Positions 50,537-60,666 of a stretch of 64,000 nucleotides of DNA are shown here, in pieces; position 1 is the stretch's first letter, and the number at the start of each line of letters is the position of its first letter. A program made the position numbers and the translations under genes. The notes below the pieces were generated by a model, which was not told the DNA's origin, made no database searches, and saw only the letters and a program-made list of their open reading frames with translations. Source of the DNA: Pseudonocardia sp. CNS-139 (lineage in GTDB: Bacteria; Actinomycetota; Actinomycetes; Mycobacteriales; Pseudonocardiaceae). Where the stretch lies: the NCBI GenBank assembly GCA_001942415.1, contig MKJX01000011.1:45326-109325 (forward strand), written 5' to 3'.

Positions 50537-51595
50537 CTATGCGTTGTTCTCCGGACCGGCGCTGCCGGTCCCGGGCTGGCCGCGGGCGGCCGCCAGGCGG
50601 CGTTCGGCCAGGTCGACGTAGGCCGGGTTGAGCTCGATGCCGACCCAGTCGCGGCCGTGCGCTTCGGCGACGACGGCGGTGGTGCCGCTGCCCATGAAGG
50701 GGTCGAGCACCACGCCGGGCACCCAGCCGGTGTGGCAGGCGCAGTCCGGCTGCAGCGGCCCGATGGCCAGCAACCGGCCGTCCCGGCGCTGCCGGGCGCG
50801 CTGCCACGGGGTGCCGCAGTCCGTGCACAGCCGTTCCGGGCAGGTGGCGAGCAGCGGCCGGGCGACGAGGTCGGCCGGGAAGACGGCGAAGTGCGCGCCG
50901 CGGTAGGCGGCGGTGGCCAGGTGCCAGACGTCGCCGGGGTTCTTGCCCAAGGGGTGGCTTTCCTGACCGCTGGCCCGCAACTCGGCCAGGCCGTGGTTGA
51001 GGTCGACGCGCGGCGTGTGCTCCCGGTAGGGCACGGCGTCGGGCGGCGGGTAGAGCGGCCGGACGATCCGTCCGGGCCGTCGCGGCGGCGTGCTGGCTGA
51101 AACCCGGATGGCGTCGAGGTCGAAGTAGTAGTCCCGCTGGCGGGTCAGGAACAGCACGGTCTCGTAGGTGTTGCTCAGCCGGTCGCCGACGCTGGCGGGC
51201 AGGGGATTGCGCTTGGCCCACACGGCGACGTTGCGCACCAGCCAGCCGTCCGCTGCCAGGGCGAGGCTCAGGCGCTGCGGGCCGAGCAGCAGGCTCTTCT
51301 TCGGGGCGCCGTCGCGGGGGTGGCGGCTGTAGCCGTCGCCGACGTTGAGCCACAGCGCGCCGGTGGCTTTCAGGACCCGGCGCAGTTCGGCGGCCACGCC
51401 GACCAGCTCGGCCACCCACTGCCCGATGTTCGGCTCGGCCCCGATCTGTCCCGGCACGCCGTAGTCGCGCTGGGCCCAGTACGGCGGGCTGGTGATGACG
51501 CAGTCCACGCCGGCTTCCGGCAGCCGCCGCAGCTGCTTGACGGCGTCGCCGACGAGGAACTGCCGCCGCGGCAAGTCGTGCAAGGGCGCGCTCAT
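50537..51595 (-). CDS. DNA methyltransferase, SPPY type (N4-cytosine or N6-adenine)
   Basis: 352 residues. The catalytic motif IV is VDCVITSPPYWAQRDYG near the N-terminus and the AdoMet motif I is LDPFMGSGTTAVVAEAHGRDWVGIE near the C-terminus: the beta-class order. The TSPPYW form is common in N4-cytosine enzymes. No restriction endonuclease gene adjoins it, so it looks like an orphan methylase protecting the element. ATG 51595 overlaps the preceding stop and has GGGAGG 6 bases upstream. Confidence 0.88.
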   Translation of the reverse strand: MSAPLHDLPRRQFLVGDAVKQLRRLPEAGVDCVITSPPYWAQRDYGVPGQIGAEPNIGQWVAELVGVAAELRRVLKATGALWLNVGDGYSRHPRDGAPKKSLLLGPQRLSLALAADGWLVRNVAVWAKRNPLPASVGDRLSNTYETVLFLTRQRDYYFDLDAIRVSASTPPRRPGRIVRPLYPPPDAVPYREHTPRVDLNHGLAELRASGQESHPLGKNPGDVWHLATAAYRGAHFAVFPADLVARPLLATCPERLCTDCGTPWQRARQRRDGRLLAIGPLQPDCACHTGWVPGVVLDPFMGSGTTAVVAEAHGRDWVGIELNPAYVDLAERRLAAARGQPGTGSAGPENNA

Positions 51596-52581
51596 GCCGT
51601 CCCTCCCGGCAGCGGCAGGCCGGCGAGTAGCCGGGGCCCGTGAGGTGCCAGGGCGACGGCGAACAGCGGCTGTTCGTCGGCGCGGTGTTCGGCGACGACC
51701 TCGGCCAGGCGCCGCAGCCGGCGTTCGGTGGCCGCCAGCCACCAGACGCGCGGGAAGACGCCGTGGCGCTGCTGTTCGCTGCCGCTGCGCCAGTAGTCGA
51801 GGTAGCGGCGGCACTTGCGGCGGATGGTCGGCAGGCTCTCGGTGCCTAAGTCGACTTCGACGAAGGCCCGCTGCTCGTACTCGCCGACGGCCACGGCCAC
51901 GAAGGCGTCCGGCTTGACCGGCAGGGCCTGCCCGGCCGGCCCGCTGAACGTCCGCCAGGCCCGCGGCTCCGGCTCGAAGTCCAGCAGCTCGACCTCGCCC
52001 GAGCGCTGCAGCCCGTGTAGCTCCACGAACAGCTCGGCGATGGCCAGGACGTGGTCCTGGAAGGCCGGTTTGGTCTCCCAGATCGTCCGGCCGCGGTGCG
52101 TCTCGTGGCCGTCGAGCGCCAGGACGGCGTAGCCCAGGCCGCTTAAGGAGTAGACGTAGCCCTCCGAGCCGGCGTGGATGCCGCCGACCCGCCGGTCCAG
52201 CCGGACCACGACCCGCAGCTCGCTGAGGCGGCGCATGACTGCCCGGGTCCGGCGGGCGGCGGTACCTGGGTTGCTGCTGTCGACGTGGAGTTGTTGCAGC
52301 TGACGGCCGGTCAGTAGCCGGAAGTCGGCCAGCGACTGCAAGATCACCCGGTCGCGTTCGCCGAGCCGCGCCAGGACGCTGCGGGCCCGGACGGCGGGTG
52401 GGTTTCCGCTCCGTGTGAGCGGAACTGTCGGGGAGAGGTCCGAGCCGACGCCGCTGGTCGGGGGCCGGTGGGCATCGAGGCGATGGGACGAGCGACCGGC
52501 AGCCGGCAGGTGCGGTTCATGGAGTTCGTGCGCGTCGGTTCGTTCGTCGATTTCATATGGGTTGTGCTGGTCGTCGGTCAT
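51592..52581 (-). CDS. Replication-relaxation family protein
   Basis: 329 residues. A disordered N-terminus is followed by a winged helix (RDRVILQSLADFRLLTGRQLQQLHV, RTRAVMRRLSELRVVVRLDRR) and an alpha/beta domain (FVEVDLGTESLPTIRRKCRRYLDYW) resembling nuclease folds. This is the arrangement of replication-relaxation proteins of actinomycete conjugative elements, thought to act at the transfer or replication origin. Its ATG overlaps the stop of the coupling ATPase, and the two families usually occur together. Confidence 0.82.
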   Translation of the reverse strand: MTDDQHNPYEIDERTDAHELHEPHLPAAGRSSHRLDAHRPPTSGVGSDLSPTVPLTRSGNPPAVRARSVLARLGERDRVILQSLADFRLLTGRQLQQLHVDSSNPGTAARRTRAVMRRLSELRVVVRLDRRVGGIHAGSEGYVYSLSGLGYAVLALDGHETHRGRTIWETKPAFQDHVLAIAELFVELHGLQRSGEVELLDFEPEPRAWRTFSGPAGQALPVKPDAFVAVAVGEYEQRAFVEVDLGTESLPTIRRKCRRYLDYWRSGSEQQRHGVFPRVWWLAATERRLRRLAEVVAEHRADEQPLFAVALAPHGPRLLAGLPLPGGTA

Positions 52582-54747
52582 GCCGACGTCCTCCGGCGGG
52601 CCCCGATCGGCGCGTCGGGCGGGGTGTCGCGGTCCTGCCAGCGGGCCTGGATGGCGGCGTCGACGTCGCGGCCGGATTGGCCGTAGCGGGCGGCGCTGGC
52701 GCGGCGCAGCTGCCCCGCGTCGGCGGTGGGCTTCGGCAGCGGCTCGGTGGCGATGGTGAAGGCGCGGCTCGGCGTGTTGTCGACGAGCACCCGCGCCACC
52801 GCCTGGTAGGCGTCGAGCCGGTCGAGCTCGGCGGCGTGACGCCGGTACCGAGTACCGAGGCCAGGGGAGCAGCGTCCTTATCCGCCGGCCGGAACGCGAT
52901 CCGCGAACGGGCGTTGGCCAGCACGGCGGCCTGCAAATCTGGTGTCAGCTGCTGGAGGTGCTGGTGGGCGAGGCTCCAGCCGACCCCCAGACCCCGGGAC
53001 GTGGCCAGGACGTCGCTGAAGTCCAGCGCCGCGGCGTACTCCTGCCACTCGTCGATGACCGCCATGACCGGCCGCCGCTTGGCCTGCGGCACCGCCGCCC
53101 GGCGCTGGATGGCCCGCCACAGCTGGCTGAGCACCAGGCTGCCGAGCAGTCGCGCCGTCTCCGGCCCGACCAGGCCCTTGTTGAGGCTGACCAGCACGAT
53201 CTTCTGGCCGTCGAACAGCTGCTCCAGCCGGAAGGCCGGGCGCGGCTGGCCAAGCATGCGGCGGATCGCCGCCCGGGTCGTCAGGACGCGGAGTTTGTTC
53301 ATGAGGGGCGCCAGCACGGTGGTCCGCTCCCGGTCGGACAGCGCCTCGAAGCCGGCCCAGAACGGACCGAGCACCAGCGGGTCGTTGACCGCGGATAGCG
53401 CCCGCCGCCGGAACCCGGCCTGGGTCAGCAGGGCCGGGACGTCGGTCAGCGCCCCGTCCTCCAGCCGCGCCACCGTGATGAGGGCGTGCAGCAGCACGTC
53501 CGAGCTGCGCGGCCCGACCGCCCCGCCGAACAGCACCTTGAACAGCGCCAACAGCTCGTCGGCCCGCCGCTCGGCCTCAGCCCGCGGCCCGGCCAGCGGG
53601 TTGAGTCCCACCACGGCGTTACCGTCGCTCGGCTCGATGACCACCACGTCGCCGTGGCGTTCCTCCGGCAGCCGCTCGAGGATGTCGGTGACGAGGTCGC
53701 CTTTGGGCTCGACCACGAGCACTCCGCGCCCGGCCGCGGCGTCGGCCAGGGTCAGTTTAGTCAACAGCGTTGACTTACCTGAACCGGTGGGCCCGATGTA
53801 GTGGCTGTGGGACATCGCTGCCTTGGCCGGTAGGACGACGGCTTGGCCGTGGGCGCTCGGGTGCAGGCTGGTGCCGAGCACCCGGTCGCCGGGCGTCCGC
53901 TTCTCCGGGCTGACCAGGAGCCGTTCCGGCGGCGGTGCGAGCCCCAGCGGTGTGCCCGGCACGGCCGCCCCGTCCACCGGCCAGCCGATGAGTACCGCCA
54001 GTTCGGCGGCGTTGACCAGGCTGGTCCAGGTCCGCGAGCGGCCCAGCACGTCGTGGAACAACCGGCCGGTGCGGCTCGACTGGTAGCCGGCCTTGAGCGG
54101 TCCGTTGGGCCCGCTGGCCAGCCACAGCCCGGTCAGCAGGCTGCGCAGCAGCACCGCCGCCCGCTTCGGGTCGCGGACCCCGACACCGATGCGCCCGCGC
54201 ACCCCAAACAGCGGTTCGGCCGTCTTGGCCCGCCACAGCTGCTGCTCGCCGCTCGGTGTCACGGGGTGCTTGAAGCCGAGCGCCACCAATGGCTCGACGA
54301 CCTCCGGCGGCTGGCGCTTACGGTTGTTGCTCGGCCCGACGATCCACTGCACCGCGGCGTGCTCGCCGGTTTCCAGCTGGTCGCGCAGCTGGTACAGCCC
54401 GGCCGCCACGGCCGCGCCGGTGTCGAGCCGCAGCGGATAGGCCAGGCCCGTGAAGCGCACCTCGCGGGCCGTCGTCAGCGCCGGCCGGTCCGGCGCCGGA
54501 TTCCGCACCAGACTCAAGCCCGGCAGCTGCGCCAGCAGCTCACGCGGCAGGCTGGCCGCCATCCACGGGTCGGTACCGAGCAGCCAGCGCACCTCGCCCG
54601 GACTGAGCCGCAGCTCGAAGACCACGACCGGCGTCAGCTGCTGCACGCCGCGCTTCGGCCGGCCGGACAGCGCCCGCGCAGCGCCGTGACCTCGGCCAGC
54701 GTCAGCCGGTCGGGCGGGAAGACGTCGAACCAGGCCAGCTCACTCAT
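52578..54747 (-). CDS. Conjugative DNA-transfer (TraD/VirD4-like) ATPase (two frame breaks)
   Basis: 723 residues after correction. Walker A GPTGSGKST near residue 300, VLVVEPKGDLVTDILERLP, VGLNPLAG and Walker B VMAVIDEWQEY identify a HerA/VirD4-type DNA pump. The N-terminal ~280 residues contain no clear membrane segment. ATG 54747 (GGAGG 6 bases before) begins SELAWFDVFPPDRLTLAEV; a base is missing near 54670 and another near 52840. It overlaps the replication-relaxation gene. This would move DNA through the envelope during conjugation. Confidence 0.85.
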
Positions 54748-54967
54748 GGCCGGCCTCCGGAGCGGGCGGCGGGCCCGACGGTTCGGCGACGGCCGCCGCC
54801 CGGGCGCGCTGCCAGCGGGCCAGAGCGATGCAGGCCCGGGCCAGCCGCCGGATCGCCGGGTGCTCATGCGGCTCAGCCCTCACCGGTACGGCCGCATCCG
54901 TTGTGTTTTCCAAAGCAGGTTTCCCTCCTTTGCCCGCCACGGAAACAGAGGTGAACGCAGACAGCAT
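54740..54967 (-). CDS. Small element protein, unknown function
   Basis: Up to 75 residues, ending EPSGPPPAPEAGHE, with a helical centre (RRLARACIALARWQRARAAAV). Its stop overlaps the coupling-ATPase start. An in-frame TTG at 54913, about 10 bases after GGAGG, is an alternative start that would give a 57-residue protein. Not recognised. Confidence 0.45.
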   Translation of the reverse strand: MLSAFTSVSVAGKGGKPALENTTDAAVPVRAEPHEHPAIRRLARACIALARWQRARAAAVAEPSGPPPAPEAGHE

Positions 54968-55049
54968 GAAACACGCCTTGCTTGACGCGGGTCAGCAAGC
55001 GATGGTTAAATGAGTCTGCTTCACTCGTTTTACGCGAGGGGGCGTTAGT

Positions 55050-55124
55050 TATGCCGCGAGCCTGTCGTGTCCCTGTTGATGCATCTGCGGCCGATCCTGA
55101 CAGATACTGCCGCGTTTGCATTTG
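55050..55124 (+). CDS. Possible 24-residue Cys-containing peptide
   Basis: ATG 55050 follows GAGGGGG by 9 bases and the frame ends at TGA 55122. The product MPRACRVPVDASAADPDRYC plus RVCI ends in a C-x2-C pair. It lies in a lower-GC gap (54968-55251) that otherwise shows no gene. The inverted repeat AATGAGT/ACTCGTT at 55009-55028 just upstream looks like an operator. Coding status uncertain. Confidence 0.25.
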
Positions 55125-55251
55125 AGGGCACGACGACTCCGGTTCAGACTATGCGACAAACTACTTTAGGTATTCAAGTAATTCCGCCGATTTGACAACA
55201 CCGAACGGCTACTCTTTACCCCTGGTATGGGCGGCGCTTGACGTGCCACTT

Positions 55252-55428
55252 TCACCAGCGACGGCTCAGAAACCACCACACCACGCCAGCCGTGACCGCC
55301 AGGCCGGTCAGCGCCGGGAGCAGTGGCGCCAGCAGCTCCCACACCGCCCGGGCAGCTGCTGCGACGGCCACGACCACCACGCACCAGCCGATGACGCGGC
55401 CGGCGGCCGGCGTGCCTGAGGCCTTCAC
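55252..55428 (-). CDS. Small two-helix membrane protein
   Basis: 58 residues from GTG 55428, which overlaps the MT-A70 stop (GTGA). Two hydrophobic segments, GWCVVVVAVAAAARAV and LTGLAVTAGVVWWFL, end in SRRW. Such small coupled membrane proteins are frequent near transfer genes. No family recognised. The overlap and clean hydrophobic pattern are the main support. Confidence 0.55.
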   Translation of the reverse strand: MKASGTPAAGRVIGWCVVVVAVAAAARAVWELLAPLLPALTGLAVTAGVVWWFLSRRW

Positions 55429-55947
55429 AACGTCACGTCCGAGTCGATCTCATTGCCCCAGGCCGACCAGCCGAGCCGCTTCCTGCGGGCGAACAACTCG
55501 AGGTATGGACCCGGCGAGCAGCGCTCGATGACGGCGTACTGCTCCTCCGGCTTATGACTGTGCTCACGCAAGGCGCGTACAACCAGCTGCCCTGGCCGCG
55601 GAACTGGATCGGTGCCCGGCCCCGCACCCCGAACAGCAGGTGTTCGGTCTGGTTGCGGAGATAGCACCCAGCCCGTAGCGCGGCTTGATCCAGGTCAGAC
55701 AGCTGCGGTACCTGAAACCCCAGGCCTCCATGATGGTGATCTGCCGCCACCAGTCGGCATTCGTCACCCACAGCCAGAGATGCGCATCCGGCGCCGCCAG
55801 CTCGCCGACCGGCAGCGCGGCGATCCGCTCCAGCGACATGAGCGGGTAGTGGCGACGTGCGCCACGGCTGCCCCGTTGGGCAGGCGTATCCCACGGCGGG
55901 TCGGCCAGGATGGTGCGGAAGCGGTGCTCGGACGTTGCCACGGTCAC
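55425..55947 (-). CDS. MT-A70-family adenine methyltransferase (two frame breaks)
   Basis: 174 residues after correction. FRTILADPPWDTPAQRG carries the DPPW catalytic motif; HLWLWVTNADWW, MEAWGFRYRSCLTWIKP, RNQTEHLLFGVRGRAP, EEQYAVIERCSPGPYLELFAR and GWSAWGNEI follow in family order. Bases are missing near 55657 and 55575. Phage and element members methylate adenine in DNA. It is the second methyltransferase of this element. GTG 55947 overlaps the preceding stop. Confidence 0.82.
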
Positions 55948-56147
55948 CGGCCCTGCTCCTGCTCGCCCAGCGTGCGCTTGAACCGCTGCAGCATCCTCGC
56001 CACCGCCAGCAGCAGGTCAGCCCGCTCCTCGGGTGACAACTCCGACGCCGCCAGCGACACCTTGAACGCGGCGAACGTGTCGTCAGCCAGCCGGCCCATG
56101 GCTCGGCGCCGGCGGGCGTCATCCGGCTGTCCAGACCGCCCGCTCAC
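55944..56147 (-). CDS. Small helical element protein
   Basis: 67 residues from GTG 56147, which overlaps the preceding stop; its own stop overlaps the MT-A70 GTG. The sequence LADDTFAAFKVSLAASELSPEERADLLLAVARMLQRFKRTLG is predicted helical and resembles short regulatory or partner proteins. No family recognised. Confidence 0.5.
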   Translation of the reverse strand: MSGRSGQPDDARRRRAMGRLADDTFAAFKVSLAASELSPEERADLLLAVARMLQRFKRTLGEQEQGR

Positions 56148-56413
56148 GGCTCGTCCGCCGCCCGGGGAGCCTGCCGCACGGACTCCTCATGCATCGCCCG
56201 CCGCGCCCCCAGGAACACCGCCCGCACCCGGGCCGTCTGCTCCAGGGCCCGCCACTCGGCGTCCAGCGCTTCCCGCTGCTGCCGCAGCCGGTGGGCCTGC
56301 TCCTGGTGGTGGTCGACGGCCAGCGCCCAACCCAAGGCCACCAGCAGGCCCAGCAGCACGACGAGCACGACCACCGTCGCCAGTACGGCCAGCAGCGCCA
56401 TGGCGACGGTCAC
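56144..56413 (-). CDS. Small membrane-anchored coiled-coil protein
   Basis: 89 residues. A single hydrophobic helix (LLAVLATVVVLVVLLGLLVALGWAL trimmed here: core VVLVVLLGLLVALGW) is followed by a charged coiled coil (HHQEQAHRLRQQREALDAEW). Its stop overlaps the next GTG and its start the preceding stop, so it is translationally coupled. Topology suggests a membrane partner of the transfer apparatus; this is inferred. Confidence 0.55.
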   Translation of the reverse strand: MTVAMALLAVLATVVVLVVLLGLLVALGWALAVDHHQEQAHRLRQQREALDAEWRALEQTARVRAVFLGARRAMHEESVRQAPRAADEP

Positions 56414-56748
56414 CGCCGCCCGGTCTCGGCCACGATCTGCGCCAGGCAGACCGAAGCGGTGTCGGCAATCGCCCGGTACCGGGCTTCCCCGAGCGGCGTG
56501 CGGCGCAGGTACAGCGTCTCCAGCTCGGTCAGGCCGGCCACGGCCTGCATGGCTTCGGTGGCGACGTATTCCAGGGCCCGGGCACGGGCGGCCGCCACCA
56601 GACCCCGGCCGTGTTCGACGGCCACGGCTGCATGGGTGGCCCGCTCGATACGGGCCGGGGGACGGATGGAGCTGGTGATGCGTTCCAGCGTGGTGTCGTC
56701 GGGTTCGGGAGAGAGGGCGTCGGACAGGCGACGGGGGAGGCGGGGCAT
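56410..56748 (-). CDS. Hypothetical element protein
   Basis: 112 residues from ATG 56748, with AAAGGAG 7 bases upstream. Mostly helical (ATHAAVAVEHGRGLVAAARA, EYVATEAMQAVAGLTELETL, EARYRAIADTASVCLAQIV). Its stop overlaps the start of the membrane protein gene. No recognised domain; position suggests a role in transfer or maintenance. Confidence 0.55.
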   Translation of the reverse strand: MPRLPRRLSDALSPEPDDTTLERITSSIRPPARIERATHAAVAVEHGRGLVAAARARALEYVATEAMQAVAGLTELETLYLRRTPLGEARYRAIADTASVCLAQIVAETGRR

Positions 56749-56767
56749 GGAGTGCTCCTTTCGATGG

Positions 56768-57001
56768 TCAACTGTGGTCACGGTTCTGACGCCAGGTGAT
56801 CGCCCGCATGTCGCCCTCGACGCGGCGGCGTTCGAGGCGCTCCCGCTCCAGGTCGTGCTCCAGCAGGCTGATGCGAGCCTCGTACTGGCGGCGGACAACG
56901 TCCTGGTCATCACGCTGACGCTTGTAGTAGCGCCAGGCGAAGATCAATCCGGTTTGGACGCCGGTCACGATGGCGAGAGCGATGGTGGGTAGGTCGGGCA
57001 T
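56768..57001 (-). CDS. Small membrane-anchored coiled-coil protein, first gene of the leftward transfer operon
   Basis: 77 residues. One N-terminal hydrophobic helix (IALAIVTGVQTGLIFAW) precedes a strongly charged coiled coil (RISLLEHDLERERLERRR). It begins the leftward series of small genes and is divergent from the STAND NTPase across 119 bases containing direct repeats. No family recognised; no clear ribosome site. Confidence 0.5.
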   Translation of the reverse strand: MPDLPTIALAIVTGVQTGLIFAWRYYKRQRDDQDVVRRQYEARISLLEHDLERERLERRRVEGDMRAITWRQNRDHS

Positions 57002-57018
57002 GGACCAAGTTCAGCAAG

Positions 57019-57099
57019 CGAAACCCGGAAGCCGCGCCCACGAACCCCGGTCAGTTGCCTGCGGAACCCGGGAACGGCACGACGAAACCCGGAAGCCGC
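57019..57099. repeat. 17-bp direct repeats in the divergent promoter region
   Basis: CGAAACCCGGAAGCCGC occurs exactly at 57019-57035 and 57083-57099, 64 bases apart, with two looser relatives between (near 57041 and 57061). They fill the gap between the leftward small-protein operon and the STAND gene. They could be iterons or operator sites for a shared regulator. Confidence 0.7.
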
Positions 57100-57120
57100 C
57101 ATGTCTGACAGACTGGAGCC

Positions 57121-60040
57121 ATGCCTGATCCATCGCTGGTCAAGAAGCTGACGACGGCGATCACATCTGCGCGTCGCCGAGGCCTGCACAATCTCTCTGA
57201 TAGCGGCGGGGGGCGAGAAGTCGACGAGCTAAAACTGCTTGACCAATATGCGGCAGAGTTTACGGCTGACGAGCCGAACTTGAACCGACAGCAAAGGATT
57301 CGACTTCTACTTACTGCGGCAACGGAGAAGATAGAAGTTGATCGCCATGCTGCCGACCATAAAGATAGGGTTCTGCGGAGCCTGGGCTTGTTGGACAGTT
57401 TGGCAAGGATTGCAGATCCGCGCACACTCATGGACGCCGCGATAACGGCCCGCTCTGAACAATTCCTCTCTTCACGCACCATTGAGGGCTACTACGAAGA
57501 AGCACGTAAAGCGCTCGCACTCGGCGTCCTACTCCTCGTCGAGGAAACGCGCGCGAGGCGACGTCTACTACAGACTTCTCCATTCGTGAAACGGGAATCC
57601 CTCGATCGCGACTTCAGGCTTGCTACATCCGTGCCCGGCGTGGACATCGTCGGTCTGATTTGGCCCAAGAGGGACGGGAAAATCCAGGTACACCCGCTGG
57701 CTTGTTCAGAAGTTGAGTGAAAAAAGTCAACGCGCACTACTCTCTCTTGGTGCTGATTCAGAGGAGTCTCTCTATCGGGACATCTCAAATGAACTGGCGA
57801 GGCATGGTCGTTCAAGCCCGGGTCGGCAGCACCAAGAGCTTGCTACTGAGTTTGTCGCCATGCTGGCAACGCTTGGCAGCCCCATCGTGCTTCTTGACGA
57901 TGTGGTGTCGTCGGAGATCGTGCGTTCGATTGTGCCCAACGTCCCCACTGCGCTTTACGTTCTGACCTCCAATGTTGGAGATTTGGACCTGCCAGCTCGC
58001 GCCGCGAAGATTGATGTGAAAGAAATGTCTCCAGAAGAGGGGGCCGAGATGGCGAGACGTCTCCTTTCCAAGCATGGCGTACCGGATGATCATTGTGCGC
58101 TTCTCGCGTCCGAGGTCGGATTCCTGCCGTTAGCGATCGACCACGCGTGCAGCCTCGTTGTGCATGGTGGATTGAGCCCCCTTGATTTCATTCGACAACT
58201 CCGGGCCGATCCCACCATCGCGCTCGACCGTGGCGGCCACCAGCGTACGCTGACCAAGATTTACCGGGAACTACTAGAACTGATACGGACCGACCATCCA
58301 GAAGCCAATCTTCTACTGGGGATTGTCGCTCAGTTGCGGCCAAGCGGTATTCCAGAGGATCTCCTCAGGGCCTCACATCGTTCCGGCTGGGTGGATCGTG
58401 GAGCGCAGAATGAGATTCCGGCCTATGCGTTTGCCCGAGCGGTCGCAGACTTGCAGCGCTTAAGGTTAATCTCGGTCGCCGATACCCGAACAAATATACA
58501 TCCACTGGTACAGCAACTGGTTGGTCAGTTGCTTCAGGCTCAACGAACCGCACTTGTGAGTCCAACGCTTGTCGCATATCGCGACGCAGTCGGCAAACGA
58601 CATGTACCGCCGGCTCATCTCGGGCGGTCGGTCATGGAGTGGTCATCTCATGTCGGTCGGGCTCTACTCAATCTCGAAAGAATATCCGATCAGCTTCGAC
58701 AAGATGTGCGCCTAGGGAGAACCCTCTTGGTGTGCTGCGAATTCATTACCCTATCCCGGGATCGCCGGATTCTGTGCGGCCATGTGATACGGTCCGTCGA
58801 CCTACCTGATCCTGCTGGCGATTTTGATGCACTCGTTCTTCGATATGCAGTTCAGACTATTCGGTTTGAAGACGCCAACGAACTGTATCGCGCCGACTAC
58901 GGCAAGGCGCTTATCGCAATCTCGGACGACTTCTCAGGGTCAAATCCGTCAGGTGATAAGGATAGGGGCGGTTGGGCGACCCTTGTGCGGACTCAGGGCC
59001 TGCTGGCCCTCTCAGAAAACCACTACCTCGTCCAGAATCGCGATGCAATCATCGGCCAAGCAGCGGGATCGACCTGGCTCGGGAACGTGTTGCTCCTTGT
59101 TGCGGAAGCCGAGATGCGAGTTGGCCAATGGAGCAGTGCATCACGGACGTACCTCGAATGTGAGAAATGGATCAAGGTACAAGACGTCTCTGTGTTCACG
59201 ACAAAAGCGTATGGATTGCTTGGTCAATTTACTTGCGCTGCTCTCCGGGTCGACATGGACCAGTGGCTAAAGCACGGACCGGAGGTGATTGAGCTTCTCC
59301 GCGAGTTGGACTCGAGCTTGAGAGTGGAGTCCACCGACACTGTTCCAGTCGATCGAGGAAGCGTGAGCTACAACTTCGCTCACTCCGCCGTCCACCTTGG
59401 CAGTGCGTCATTCTTCATGTTTCCCGAGATGGCTCGCCAAACCTTTGCGATTTCTGACGGTGATGTTGAGCAAGCGTCGGGTCTTAATAACGGATGGGAC
59501 ATCGAAGCAGAACGTCAGCTGACTCTAGCGGCTGACTTATTGCGGTCTGTCGAAGGTAATCGTCGCCGGAACCTGATTGAGGTTCAATACGATTCCGTCC
59601 GATACGCCATCTACCGCCATGGGCCTACCGACCGGCTGGTGGAGGAGATCGACAACTTGCTGGAAGAGGCTGAGTTCTTGGAGGAGCACGAGCTTGCCTT
59701 GAAGCTCAAGCTATTAGCGATCAAACTTGTATTGCTCTCAAGAACGGACTCGCTACCTTCGAGACGAGAGGTTCTCATTGTCGCTTGCCTCCGCGTCGCT
59801 TACGCCGCAGGCGTCAATGAGTTACCGCTCCTGTACCACGAGGCGGTCTTCCTCGCGGCATTTGTGACGGCTATCCAGCCGACCTATGGTGGCCGAGTTG
59901 TTGCGCAGGTGATTCATGCTATGCAAGAACCATTCCAGTCGGGCCACCTGTTTCTGCGCATTCTACCGAAAGATAATGACTGGCGAGTTAGACTTCAGAT
60001 GGACGCTCAGCTACTGACGGAATCTCTCCGTCATAGGTGA
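57121..60040 (+). CDS. STAND/NB-ARC-like NTPase (one frame break)
   Basis: 972 residues after removing one T in the TTT run at 57659-57661. This restores VDIVGLIGPRGTGKS, a clear Walker A near residue 185. Walker B is PIVLLDDV (about 257), then VLTSN and GFLPLAIDHACSLVVHGGLSPLDF, the NB-ARC sensor region. The N-terminal ~180 residues are helical with no known effector. The C-terminal ~550 are helical and TPR-like. Without the correction the P-loop frame has no start. The gene is clearly AT-richer than its surroundings. STAND proteins often sense infection; defence as cargo of a mobile element is inferred. Confidence 0.75.
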
Positions 60041-60647
60041 GAATCAGTGGAATAGCCTGGCTCAGAGATATTGCGTCGTTTGGCCCGGCGTGCTCAAGAA
60101 AGTTGGTCCATGCTTCTTCGCGCACGTCGCTGCCCGGATCCAACAGGTGCATCCACATCGGCTTGGCGGCCTCGTAGTCAACGCGAGCAAGATTGTCGAT
60201 GCAGCGCGCGGCAGTTGCTTGCTCGTCCCAGTTCGGGCTGTACGCAAGGGCCATGTATACGCGGCGGGCCAACGCGGAGTTCTGTTCGGGCATGTCGCAC
60301 AGCTCTCTAATAGTATTGTCGTACGCGAAGTTAGCTTCAGAGCCGGCTGTCGACCAATCTGGGGCGTGTCTGGCATGCCGGTATCGGGCGATGAATTCCT
60401 CAGTGTCTCGGGCGAGCCCCTCAGCACCGGGGTCGTCACCCAAATCCGCGTTCCCGGCCGTCGGGCCAGCTTCGAGGTTCTGAGTTCTCTCAGCGGTTGC
60501 AGTCATCAGGGTGAGCGACAGGCCGAGCCCGCCGAGCATCTGGCGGAGCATATCCAGTCGGTCCGGCGACATGGCAGCAAGCTGCTCGCCGTGGATAACG
60601 AGGTACGGCGATGGTTCTGATAGTGGCGGTAAGTTTCGGTTCGTCAT
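59988..60647 (-). CDS. Hypothetical protein with HEAT-like helical repeats
   Basis: 219 residues from ATG 60647; an in-frame ATG at 60686 lies within the putative promoter and is less likely. The C-terminal half has ALARRVYMALAYSPNWDEQA, ARCIDNLARVDYEAAKPMW and DVREEAWTNFLEHAGPNDA, a HEAT-type pattern. Its 3' end overlaps the STAND gene by 53 bases tail to tail. AT-rich like its neighbour. Not recognised; may be a partner or regulator of the NTPase. Confidence 0.6.
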   Translation of the reverse strand: MTNRNLPPLSEPSPYLVIHGEQLAAMSPDRLDMLRQMLGGLGLSLTLMTATAERTQNLEAGPTAGNADLGDDPGAEGLARDTEEFIARYRHARHAPDWSTAGSEANFAYDNTIRELCDMPEQNSALARRVYMALAYSPNWDEQATAARCIDNLARVDYEAAKPMWMHLLDPGSDVREEAWTNFLEHAGPNDAISLSQAIPLILTYDGEIPSVAERPSEV

Positions 60648-60666
60648 AGATGGCAGTACGGCGAAT

